Source: UBA8752 sp002336475
GTDB lineage: Bacteria > Bacteroidota > Bacteroidia > Flavobacteriales_D > Sanyastnellaceae
Direction of reading: 5' to 3'
Assembly (NCBI GenBank): GCA_943846755.1
Contig: OX044365.1
Span: forward strand, 558,001-622,000
Length of the DNA: 64,000 nt
The stretch's first letter is position 1; each line of letters begins with the position of its first letter. The notes under the pieces are model-generated. The model made no database searches. It saw only the letters and a program-made list of their open reading frames with translations, and was not told where the DNA came from. Below, piece after piece: positions 54,655 through 64,000 of the stretch. A program made the translations under genes and the position numbers.

Positions 54655-55796
54655 CCCCCAGCACCCCTCCAAACAAGGAAGGCTTGACCAAGCTGTACAT
54701 TCTGACGGGAGAGCCCTCCGGAGATGCGCATGCCGCAGCCGTGGTGCGCGCGCTCAAGGCCCACGCCCCCGAATTGGAAGTGCGCGGCATGGGAGGCGAC
54801 GCCTTGGCTGCAGAGGGGGTGACACTGGTGGAACACATCAGCAACACCTCTGTCATGGGGTTCGCCGAAGTTGTTCGGAAACTCAGGTTTTTCCGCCAAC
54901 TCATGGCGCGTGTGAAATCCGACATCGAAGCGTTCTCCCCTGACCGAATTCTGCTGGTGGACTACCCGGGATTCAACCTGCGCATGGCCCGCTGGGCGCA
55001 CCGCCAAGGCCGGTCGGTCGACATGTACATCGCGCCACAGGTCTGGGCATGGAAAAGCGGGCGCATTCAAGCCATGGCCCGCGACCTCGATCGGCTTTAT
55101 GTGATTCTTCCTTTTGAGGCGAAACACTACCAAGGCGCGGAACTCCAAGTGGACTACGTGGGCCATCCCCTGGCCGATGCCATTCCCGCTCTGCGCCTCC
55201 CCGAAACGGACACCGAAAGCGCCACCGGCTGGCGGTCGAGATGCGGATTGCCCGCCCAAGGCGACCTCTTGGCGCTGCTGCCCGGGTCCCGTTTGCAAGA
55301 AATTGAGCGCATGCTGCCTTGCCTGACAGAAGCCGCACAGCGGTTGCCTCACCTGGTCCCCGTTATTGCTGGTGCGCCCGGAAGGCAGCCCTCGGATTAC
55401 CCGACTGACTTCCCGGTCCTGTTCGGCGAAACTGCGGCCCTATATGGCCATGCCACCGCGGGCATCATCACCAGTGGTACCGCCACGCTCGAGGCTGCCC
55501 TTTATGGCCTGCCCCAGGTCGTGGCCTACCGCACCAGTGGCGTCACCTACCGCCTGGCCAAGTGGTTCACCAAGGTGCGCTTCATCTCCCTGGTCAACCT
55601 CATTTTAGAAAGGGAAGCTGTACCCGAACGCATCCAACAGGATTGCACCCCGTCGGCATTGGCCGATACACTCCAACAGGTGCTGTCCGATAAAGGCCAA
55701 CAGCATCAAAAGCTGGCCCACTCGGAGCTGAGACAAGCCCTCTCGACCAAAGGAGCCGCCCAAGCTGTGGCCATGGGGCTCCTGCGCCAATCCTAG
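54651..55796 (+). CDS. lpxB: Lipid-A-disaccharide synthase
   Basis: GT19 glycosyltransferase that joins UDP-2,3-diacylglucosamine and lipid X to make the lipid A disaccharide. 381 residues from the ATG at 54651. 'YILTGEPSGDAHAAAVVRAL' at the N-terminus, 'NTSVMGFAEVVRKL', 'LVDYPGFNLRMA', 'APQVWAWKSGR' and 'TSGTATLEAALYGLPQVVAY' are all family motifs. The frame is open upstream within the small membrane gene, but that part has no family likeness. Shares a CTAG stop with the convergent DUF4139 gene. Confidence 0.96.
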   Translation: MTPSTPPNKEGLTKLYILTGEPSGDAHAAAVVRALKAHAPELEVRGMGGDALAAEGVTLVEHISNTSVMGFAEVVRKLRFFRQLMARVKSDIEAFSPDRILLVDYPGFNLRMARWAHRQGRSVDMYIAPQVWAWKSGRIQAMARDLDRLYVILPFEAKHYQGAELQVDYVGHPLADAIPALRLPETDTESATGWRSRCGLPAQGDLLALLPGSRLQEIERMLPCLTEAAQRLPHLVPVIAGAPGRQPSDYPTDFPVLFGETAALYGHATAGIITSGTATLEAALYGLPQVVAYRTSGVTYRLAKWFTKVRFISLVNLILEREAVPERIQQDCTPSALADTLQQVLSDKGQQHQKLAHSELRQALSTKGAAQAVAMGLLRQS

Positions 55797-57292
55797 TCCA
55801 AGTCGGGAATGCGCTGGTCCCTCCCGTGGCTCAGGTCATAAGAGAATTGAATGGTGCGGCTCTCCCCTGCTTCAAGGGCCATGGTCCAGCGCACAATGCC
55901 GCTGCCCTGATCCAACTTTCCTCCGCCCAAAGTCTCGGGCGCCACTTCTATTTCAGCGCTGTTGGATACCGGAAGGGGCTCATCGATGACCACTTCGCCC
56001 GCCATGTTGCTGCGGTTGGCCACGGTGATGCTAAAGGCCCGGTGGTGTTTGATCCTGTTGCCCAAAGTGGACTTGGCACACAAGGCAGCCTCGCGCTTTC
56101 GCTCCACGGTCCAATCCCTCGACACCCCCGCATCGATCAGCAGGCTGTCCCCGCTTTCGGTGAGCCAAACCTTGCCAGCGGGCCTTCCGTCGATCATCAA
56201 AAGGGCCTGATCTGCCTGGGCTACAGGCATGGAAGGCCGCGGCACAGAAACACGCATATTGACGACAGGAGATTGTTTGGGCACCGAGTAATGACGCACT
56301 GAAGCAGCCAGCGACTCTTGTCCCAGGGCCACGTTGCGTTCCCACAGGGGACCGACCTCCATTTCGGTCAGCGTCCAGTGGGTTCCTGGCCATTTCGAAT
56401 GGGAAATAGACCGGCGCTGACCTGACGCTGCCTCCTTGGTTTGAAGTTGTCGTCCGTAGGCCATCACTGGTTCGGACTGGGCATCTGGACGTTGCTGCAA
56501 CCCTGCATAAGGCGCATCGTGAAACATCACGGGCACGGCCTTTCCCACAGAGGGCAGATCAAGGATCACCGTCGCGCGCTGGTACCAGGTCAGGGTGGGC
56601 ACGTCGGACGTTGAGGACAAGGAAAGCATGTCTTGTGGGTTCCACCCTTGGCCTCCGGTCCACTCCACCACTTGCGTGCGCACCATTCCGCCCGAGGCAT
56701 CGAGGCCACTCACCTCCCAGTGAAACGTCCTCCGTGGCTTTTTGGCTTGGACCTTTTTCTCCAAGACCTGCACCACCTCCTCCTGCGCTGCAATCTCCAT
56801 GTTCAACTCCACCCTGCGGAACAGCAGGTCCTTCATCTCGCCGTGCATCCATTGGGCGACGTCTGCCAAGTCTTCGACCAACAGGGCCTCTGCGGTTCCT
56901 GTCACTTTGCGGTTGGCCCGCAGCAAGGCGATGTCTTCTTCGACCAATTCCAGCTGGGCCCTTTTGAGGGCCAACTCCAGCCGGGCGTCTTCTGCATCGG
57001 AAAGCAATGCTGCAGCTGTCGCATCGGCGATATCGGGCGACCACGTTCCAATGCGGGCATTTAAAGCGCCCCACATGCCATCAGCAGCAGCGGGAAAGAC
57101 CATCGCATCGGAAATGGAACCGCTGTTAAAACTGCGGGCCAACGCGCCGTTGTCATCTTCGGCGCTGGCACTCCAGGTCACCACAGCGGCATCGCGAAAA
57201 ACGTCCACCTGCTCCAGCTCTTGGGCATGGGAAGAAAAGCTGAACGCGGCCACAAAGGCGCTGCTGGCAGCGAGGGGAAGTCGGAAACTCAT
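55793..57292 (-). CDS. Exported DUF4139 / mucoidy-inhibitor-like protein
   Basis: 499 residues. The signal peptide ends 'SSHAQ' (residue 24). A short N-terminal domain ('QVDVFRDAAVVTWSASA') is followed by a charged helical coiled coil at about 90-190 ('LELALKRAQLELVEEDIALL'). The C-terminal DUF4139 domain ends with 'NRSNMAGEVVIDEPLPVSNS'. Family members have unknown biochemical function; the name comes from MuiA. It follows the DUF4249 gene after 22 bases on the same strand. Confidence 0.85.
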   Translation of the reverse strand: MSFRLPLAASSAFVAAFSFSSHAQELEQVDVFRDAAVVTWSASAEDDNGALARSFNSGSISDAMVFPAAADGMWGALNARIGTWSPDIADATAAALLSDAEDARLELALKRAQLELVEEDIALLRANRKVTGTAEALLVEDLADVAQWMHGEMKDLLFRRVELNMEIAAQEEVVQVLEKKVQAKKPRRTFHWEVSGLDASGGMVRTQVVEWTGGQGWNPQDMLSLSSTSDVPTLTWYQRATVILDLPSVGKAVPVMFHDAPYAGLQQRPDAQSEPVMAYGRQLQTKEAASGQRRSISHSKWPGTHWTLTEMEVGPLWERNVALGQESLAASVRHYSVPKQSPVVNMRVSVPRPSMPVAQADQALLMIDGRPAGKVWLTESGDSLLIDAGVSRDWTVERKREAALCAKSTLGNRIKHHRAFSITVANRSNMAGEVVIDEPLPVSNSAEIEVAPETLGGGKLDQGSGIVRWTMALEAGESRTIQFSYDLSHGRDQRIPDLD

Positions 57293-57314
57293 GGTGGCAA
57301 TTTCCACCTTCAGT

Positions 57315-58265
57315 TCAGGGGATGCAAATCACCGTATCCACAAAAGGTGAATATGCCACCCAAAGCCCGGCTCCCCCTTCGATGTTGCTCCTCACATCCG
57401 AGGGGTTCGCAAAGGGTGACCCTTGGGCCTGGAGCTGCTCTTCCATGCTTCCGATGGTTTCGTAAGCGCCCCTGTCAATGTGGTCCCAGCGCACGATGAC
57501 CGTGTCACCGGTCTTATAAAATCCAATTTCGTCGGGGTTGGCGCCCTCCTCGAAATCCTCGCCCGTCACAGGGCGAAATTGCGAAAACTCAAAGGTCAAG
57601 CCATTGAACAAGGCGTCATCGACGGTGGATATGGTCGGGTAGAGCAACCCTGGATCCTTGCCAATCCGCATGGCACTCCACCGGTAAGCATTGCCCAAAG
57701 AGTCTGGATCTGTGAAGTGGGTATAGATGAAACCCAAACTGTCGGTGTTCCCCGGAACCTCAAACCACAGGCTGTCCAGCGCAACAGGGGGGTTGAGTTT
57801 GGATACCGCGCGGGCAGTGTCCCCGTCCAAGATCGCCTCCAAGGCATAGGTGCTTCCTTCCTGCCCTGTGATTGAAAAGCTCGTGTAGGCGCACAAGTTG
57901 CTCAACGCGAGTACTTCAAACGGCAACCCCAGCAGCGACGAAGCCAACAGCAATTCCTCTGGCCCGAGGTCTCCTGCGCAGAGCTCGTCAAGCACAACGG
58001 GTTCACCGTCTACAGCAATGACCACCTCTCCTCCCCCTTCATAGAGGCTTCCGAGCGTGGCGGCGTCTACTGGGGCGAAATAATCTTGGGAACGGCTGAG
58101 CAACACAATGGGAGGAAGCCCCGGCTCAATGCGGCCTTCGACCACCAGCACAGGCTCAGCATTTGGAATGCTGACATCGATGGGCGTTTCGCAGCCCCAC
58201 AAAGCCAATGCAGACAGAAACAAAACTGTAGGTAGGCGGAAAAAACAAGGGCGCATGGTGGGCAT
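57315..58265 (-). CDS. DUF4249 lipoprotein
   Basis: 316 residues. The lipobox is 'LALWGC' with Cys25. The opening 'LVVEGRIEPGLPPIVLLSRS' and 'GGEVVIAVDG' are typical of DUF4249, a Bacteroidota surface or periplasmic beta-sandwich family often found near TonB-dependent receptors. No receptor is adjacent here. An ATG three codons later (58256) would also fit. A good promoter lies upstream. Confidence 0.8.
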   Translation of the reverse strand: MPTMRPCFFRLPTVLFLSALALWGCETPIDVSIPNAEPVLVVEGRIEPGLPPIVLLSRSQDYFAPVDAATLGSLYEGGGEVVIAVDGEPVVLDELCAGDLGPEELLLASSLLGLPFEVLALSNLCAYTSFSITGQEGSTYALEAILDGDTARAVSKLNPPVALDSLWFEVPGNTDSLGFIYTHFTDPDSLGNAYRWSAMRIGKDPGLLYPTISTVDDALFNGLTFEFSQFRPVTGEDFEEGANPDEIGFYKTGDTVIVRWDHIDRGAYETIGSMEEQLQAQGSPFANPSDVRSNIEGGAGLWVAYSPFVDTVICIP

Positions 58266-58311
58266 GGAGATGGGGACTGCAGTGTTAGAACGATTGGCAG
58301 ATGGGCATGTT

Positions 58312-58339
58312 CAAAATTAGTCTCTTCGAAAATTGCAAA
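58312..58339 (-). promoter_or_regulatory. Promoter of the DUF4249-DUF4139 unit: TTTG-N16-TAATTTTG
   Basis: On the minus strand TTTG (58339-58336) is followed after 16 bases by TAATTTTG (58319-58312), an exact -7 match. The leader would be about 46 bases. The nearby palindrome CGAAATTTCG (58365-58374) lies before nusB and is of unknown meaning. Confidence 0.5.
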
Positions 58340-58390
58340 CGTGTGGAACAAGGCGGGCTTTGACCGAAATTTCGAGTCTTCAGAGAGACC

Positions 58391-59335
58391 ATGTTCAACC
58401 GACGCCAGCTTCGCATCAAAGTGCTCCACATCCTCTACGCTTTTCACGTAGACAAAGGAGGATCTGTTACCGATGCACACAAGCTGTTGCACGACTCCTT
58501 GGAAAAGACGTACGATTTGTACCTCCTGATGCTGATGCTGATTGGGGAATTTCAAGATGCTGCCATCGAGCGTATTGAAGCTGGCCGCATGAAAAAGCAG
58601 CCGACCCCAGAAGACCTGCATCCGAACACCAAGTTCGTGAACAACAAGCCTTTGAGGGTCATCATCAAGAGCAAGTCCATCGCCAAGGAATCGGCCAACC
58701 GCAAATTGGGCTGGGGACAAGAAAAGGAATTGGTCAAGAAGCTGTTTAAGTCTCTCGTCGCCAGCGAAGAGTACGCTGCCTACATGGAGAATAAGGAGCG
58801 CAACTTCCAGCACGACAGGGAGTCGCTCAACCGCATGTTCCGCAAGCACATTGTCAACGACGAAGACCTGCAGGAATGGATCGAAGAGAAGAGCATTCTG
58901 TGGAGCGACGACCTGGATTTGGTGTGTTCCATCATCCTCAAGACCGTCAAGACGATCACTGAGGATTCAGACGACCTGCTGCTGTCCGGCATGTGGAAAG
59001 AAGAAGGCGATGACAAGCAGTTTTTGGAGGACTTGTTTAGCAAGACCCTCGACCTCTCCAAAGAACACGACGCCCGCATCGAAAAGGCGGCCTCCAATTG
59101 GGACCTCGACCGCATCGCAGCGATGGACTTGATCCTGCTGCGAATGGCCTTGGCTGAAGCCCGCACCTTTGAGACCATCCCCCTCAAGGTGACCATGAAC
59201 GAATACATCGACTTGGCCAAGTTCTACAGCACCGAGAAGTCGGGCGCATTTGTCAATGGCGTGCTTGAGAAGCTGTTTACTGCCATGCGCGAAGACGGCA
59301 CCATCGTCAAAACAGGAAGGGGGCTGATCGAATGA
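58391..59335 (+). CDS. nusB: Transcription antitermination protein NusB (long Bacteroidota form)
   Basis: 314 residues, about twice the E. coli protein, as is usual in this phylum. The N-terminus 'MFNRRQLRIKVLHILYAFH' is the RNA-binding start. The second half carries the rest of the NusB fold: 'NWDLDRIAAMDLILLRMALA', 'ETIPLKVTMNEYIDLAKFY' and 'GAFVNGVLEKL'. The charged middle is the lineage-specific insertion. It leads nusB-DUF1573-yajC-ybbR-like, a common gene order in Bacteroidota. Confidence 0.94.
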   Translation: MFNRRQLRIKVLHILYAFHVDKGGSVTDAHKLLHDSLEKTYDLYLLMLMLIGEFQDAAIERIEAGRMKKQPTPEDLHPNTKFVNNKPLRVIIKSKSIAKESANRKLGWGQEKELVKKLFKSLVASEEYAAYMENKERNFQHDRESLNRMFRKHIVNDEDLQEWIEEKSILWSDDLDLVCSIILKTVKTITEDSDDLLLSGMWKEEGDDKQFLEDLFSKTLDLSKEHDARIEKAASNWDLDRIAAMDLILLRMALAEARTFETIPLKVTMNEYIDLAKFYSTEKSGAFVNGVLEKLFTAMREDGTIVKTGRGLIE

Positions 59336-59808
59336 AGGCGGTGAGACCCGGTCGCATCTGGGCCTTGACGGCTTGTCTGGTGCTTTCCATTATGGCAGGC
59401 TGCGGCCCACAGGAGCCAAAGGGGGTCGACGCTTCATTCATACACATCCCCGGAGAAGACGACAGGTCCCAAGGTCCTGTGGTCACCTGGAATACCGATT
59501 CTGTAGACTTGGGCATTCTCGCTGCTGGCGAACTGGCCAAAGCCACATACACCTTTCAGAATACGGGGGCATCTCCATTGGTGCTCGCCCAGGTATTGCC
59601 CAGCTGCGGTTGTACCGTGGCCCGCGATTGGCCGACCTCCCCCATTCCAGCCGGCGGCAAAGGATCCATCACCCTGGAATTCGACGCAGGCGACCGCACA
59701 GGCACGATTTCAGAGAGCGCCACCGTAGTATCCAATGCGGTGCCTTCTTCTTTTGTATTGAAGTTTTCGGCCCGGGTCATGGGCCCCATTTCACCTTCCG
59801 CACCATAG
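59332..59808 (+). CDS. DUF1573 lipoprotein
   Basis: 158 residues with a lipobox 'LSIMAGC' (Cys24). One Ig-like DUF1573 domain: 'VDLGILAAGELAKATYTFQN', the hallmark 'PSCGCTVARDWP', and 'GGKGSITLEFDAG'. Function unknown; widespread in Bacteroidota and often next to yajC. The start overlaps the nusB stop by 4 bases. Confidence 0.88.
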   Translation: MKAVRPGRIWALTACLVLSIMAGCGPQEPKGVDASFIHIPGEDDRSQGPVVTWNTDSVDLGILAAGELAKATYTFQNTGASPLVLAQVLPSCGCTVARDWPTSPIPAGGKGSITLEFDAGDRTGTISESATVVSNAVPSSFVLKFSARVMGPISPSAP

Positions 59809-59820
59809 ATTAAGCCTTTC

Positions 59821-60144
59821 ATGTTGGACTTCAACTTCATCCTTGCCCAAGCCGCCCCTGCAGGAGGTGGCAGCACGCTCATCTTCATCTTCGGCACCAT
59901 GCTGGTGTTTTACTTCTTCATCATGCGGCCGCAATTGAAGAAGCAGAAAGAAGCCCGCAAATTCCGCGAAAACATCGCCAAAGGTGACAAGGTGGTCACC
60001 GTAGGTGGCATTCATGGCAAAGTCTTGGATGTCAACGATAAAACAGCCATTCTTCAGGTAGCCAAGGGCGAAATCCGCGTCGATTTGGCGGGCATTTCAT
60101 CCGACGGGGCTGCCGACGGAGAAGCCATCAAGAACGCCGGCTAA
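59821..60144 (+). CDS. yajC: Preprotein translocase subunit YajC
   Basis: 107 residues, normal size. A short N-terminal part is followed by one membrane helix (about 20-38) and the hallmark 'FFIMRPQLKKQKEARKF'. The small soluble domain has 'GDKVVTVGGIHGKVLDV'. Partner of SecDF at the Sec translocon. Its last base overlaps the first base of the next gene. Confidence 0.96.
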   Translation: MLDFNFILAQAAPAGGGSTLIFIFGTMLVFYFFIMRPQLKKQKEARKFRENIAKGDKVVTVGGIHGKVLDVNDKTAILQVAKGEIRVDLAGISSDGAADGEAIKNAG

Positions 60145-60569
60145 TGGCCGAACGCAAGCCCTTATCTGGCCTGCGCTCTATCGAGGGACGCACCTTTGCC
60201 GTGTGCTTTGGCTTGGCTGCCTTTCTGTGGCTCTTGCGGACCATGGAGGATGACCGACTGGTGACTTACGTGTTCCAAATAGAACTGGTGGGCGCCGAAG
60301 CCAATACCGGGTTACAGGCCGTCTTGCTTGACTCTGTGGCACAGGCTCAGGTATCGCTCTCACCGTGGGACCACCTTTTGGGCCGCTGGATGCCCAACCG
60401 GGATCCCGTGAGGCTAAGGGTGGAGGGGCTGCGTACCCCGCGCACAGAGGTGCCGTCCACGCAGTTGTCTGCTGAAATCGCTTCCCGATTGGGCGCCTCG
60501 GCGAGGGTGCAAGACATCTCGCCGACCACATTGGCCATCGACGTCAAGCGGCGCAAATCCCGACCTTGA
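60144..60569 (+). CDS. Short YbbR/CdaR-like protein
   Basis: 141 residues. One membrane helix at about 17-33 ('TFAVCFGLAAFLWLLRTM') followed by roughly 105 residues of beta-rich sequence. In Bacteroidota a YbbR-like protein normally follows yajC, and the N-terminal helix with 'FLWLL' fits. Usual members have several YbbR repeats and about 300 residues; this one has room for only one. The call rests on position and topology more than on sequence. Confidence 0.5.
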   Translation: MAERKPLSGLRSIEGRTFAVCFGLAAFLWLLRTMEDDRLVTYVFQIELVGAEANTGLQAVLLDSVAQAQVSLSPWDHLLGRWMPNRDPVRLRVEGLRTPRTEVPSTQLSAEIASRLGASARVQDISPTTLAIDVKRRKSRP

Positions 60570-60572
60570 ACC

Positions 60573-62054
60573 ATGAACGCTTCCCGCCCTTCACTCGGAC
60601 TTTCCCTGCTGCCCATCTTGGTGCTGGTCTTGCTTTTAGCGGCCGATGTGCTCGCCTTTGGTGAGGACAGCAGCTATGGCAGCAACCAAATCGCACTGCT
60701 CTTGGCTTCGGGACTGACCGTGGCCATCGGTATGGGACGCGGACAAAACTGGGCGTCGTTTGAAGGCAAAATCAAAGACACCATTGGCGATGCCATTGGC
60801 GCCATCCTCATCCTCTTGCTCATTGGTGCGCTGGCCGGAACTTGGCTGGTATCGGGCATCATTCCCACTTTGATCGATGTCGGACTGGACGTCCTGTCCA
60901 AGGAGGTCTTTCTCCCTGCGGCCTGCATCCTGTGTGCAGCCGTCAGCCTGGCCACTGGATCCAGTTGGGGCACCGTAGGAACCGTAGGTGTGGCCTTGAT
61001 CGGCATTGGCCAGGCGCTGGGCTTGAGCGAAGGCTGGATTGCAGGCGCCATCATCTCAGGCGCCTATTTCGGAGACAAGCTGTCCCCCCTCTCAGACACC
61101 ACCAACCTGGCACCGACCGTTGCGGGCACCGACCTGTTTACGCACATCAGGTTCATGCTCTGGACCACGGTGCCCAGCATTTTGATCGCTTTGGTGGTGT
61201 TCACTTTTGCGGGCTTGGGCTCCAGCGAAGGCGCCGCAGACCTGGGAGGTGCGGCCATGATGCAGGCCGAGCTGGCCCGCCATTTCAACCTGCATTGGGG
61301 GTTGTTCCTTGTTCCCGTTGGGGTCATCGTGCTCATCGCGCGTCGCGTGGCGCCGGTTCCTGCCTTGTTTTTGGGGGTACTGGGAGGTGCTGTGGCGGCG
61401 GCGATCGCCCAACCTGAATTGCTCGCCACACTCGCAGAAGATGCGCTGGGACCTGCATTGGGACTCGGCCCTACCCGTCTCGGAACGGCCTTTACAGCAC
61501 TGATGTCTGCGGCGGCCTTGGATACAGCCATCGAAACGGGCAACCCCGTGGTGACCGACCTCCTGTCCTCGGGAGGCATGAAAGGCATGCTCAATACGGT
61601 CTGGCTGATCATTTGCGCTTTGACGTTTGGAGCGGTCATGGGTGCAGCGGGCTTTCTGGAACGCATCACCCAGGCCATTCTCACCGCGGTACACGGCACC
61701 TTCTCCCTGGTCTTTGGCACTGCATTCTCCAGCGTGGTCTTCAACATCATTGCTGCGGATCAGTACATCGCCATCGTCGTTCCGGGCCGGATGTTCCGGG
61801 AGGCCTACAAGCAGCGCGGCGTGGCGCCACAGTTGCTGAGCCGGACCCTCGAAGATGCCGGCACTGTGACGAGTGTTTTGATACCTTGGAATACCTGCGG
61901 TGTCGCCCAAAGCGGCGTACTCGGAGTGGGCGTACTCGCCTTTGCCCCCTATTGCGTGTTCAACTACGTATCGCCCCTGATGACCCTGCTTGTAGCGGCC
62001 ATCGGGTTTAAGATTCCACCACCGGACCAGACATTGGTGACCGAAGATGCCTAA
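60573..62054 (+). CDS. nhaC: NhaC-family Na+/H+ antiporter
   Basis: 493 residues with about eleven membrane helices. Family motifs: 'LLLIGALAGTWLVSGIIPT', 'SLATGSSWGTVGTVG', 'GAIISGAYFGDKLSPLSDTT' and 'IPWNTCGVAQSGVLGV'. It exchanges sodium for protons across the inner membrane and would work with the NQR pump in sodium balance. It begins 3 bases after the ybbR-like gene, so readthrough from that operon is likely. Confidence 0.92.
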   Translation: MNASRPSLGLSLLPILVLVLLLAADVLAFGEDSSYGSNQIALLLASGLTVAIGMGRGQNWASFEGKIKDTIGDAIGAILILLLIGALAGTWLVSGIIPTLIDVGLDVLSKEVFLPAACILCAAVSLATGSSWGTVGTVGVALIGIGQALGLSEGWIAGAIISGAYFGDKLSPLSDTTNLAPTVAGTDLFTHIRFMLWTTVPSILIALVVFTFAGLGSSEGAADLGGAAMMQAELARHFNLHWGLFLVPVGVIVLIARRVAPVPALFLGVLGGAVAAAIAQPELLATLAEDALGPALGLGPTRLGTAFTALMSAAALDTAIETGNPVVTDLLSSGGMKGMLNTVWLIICALTFGAVMGAAGFLERITQAILTAVHGTFSLVFGTAFSSVVFNIIAADQYIAIVVPGRMFREAYKQRGVAPQLLSRTLEDAGTVTSVLIPWNTCGVAQSGVLGVGVLAFAPYCVFNYVSPLMTLLVAAIGFKIPPPDQTLVTEDA

Positions 62055-62093
62055 CGGGGAAACCCAAAGGCCATCTGCTTGTTGAATCCCTTC

Positions 62094-64000
<1,907 letters not shown>

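Overview
The window looks like part of the chromosome of a marine member of the Bacteroidota, probably Flavobacteriales-like (lineage inferred, not computed). The signs are promoters with TAnnTTTG -7 elements, a type IX secretion (T9SS) plug protein, a T9SS type B sorting domain, DUF4249 and DUF4139 proteins, the long NusB form, a TonB-dependent receptor with carboxypeptidase-like N-terminal domains, and a full Na+-pumping NADH:quinone reductase (NQR) locus beside an NhaC-type antiporter. Base composition is moderately GC-rich and coding density very high. I recognise 42 protein genes, two of them cut by the window edges (mazG on the left, uvrA on the right). I see no tRNA, rRNA, CRISPR array, IS element or phage gene. 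No stretch longer than about 280 bases lacks a gene.

Layout. 1-3.7 kb: mazG, a divergent PagL-like lipid A deacylase candidate, and a secreted beta-helix-like protein. 3.8-11.2 kb: the sodium pump, with nqrABCDEF-apbE as one minus-strand operon and an NqrM-like maturation factor facing it. 11.3-21.7 kb (plus strand): T9SS plug protein, apaG, serine hydrolase, SDR oxidoreductase, glycosyltransferase, prfC, and a carboxypeptidase-regulatory-domain protein with a TonB-dependent receptor. 21.8-35.6 kb: a cell-surface region with a 951-residue Cys/Asp-rich repeat protein, an L-type lectin with a T9SS type B tail, and a 2,828-residue repeat protein. 35.7-45.2 kb: a compact minus-strand operon parE-parC-amylase-mgsA-prmC-ligA. 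45.4-52.1 kb: a secreted reprolysin-like metalloprotease and a large Asp-box (BNR) beta-propeller protein. 52.1-55.8 kb: pepD-surE-small membrane protein-lpxB. 55.8-58.3 kb: DUF4249 and DUF4139 genes on the minus strand. 58.4-64 kb: nusB-DUF1573-yajC-ybbR-like, nhaC and the start of uvrA.

The most unusual content is a shared extracellular architecture in five secreted proteins: Cys-rich units of about 22-27 residues (GC-x4-ACNY ... DDGSC), calcium-loop-like Asp-rich stretches, an unnamed module of about 190 residues present four times in two proteins, and a short Cys-flanked dockerin-like C-terminus. In the giant protein the presence of two cysteines covaries perfectly over 40 units, which predicts a specific disulfide. 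A second pattern is that TAnnTTTG-like -7 elements end only 3-7 bases before the start codon of about a dozen genes, which suggests many leaderless mRNAs.
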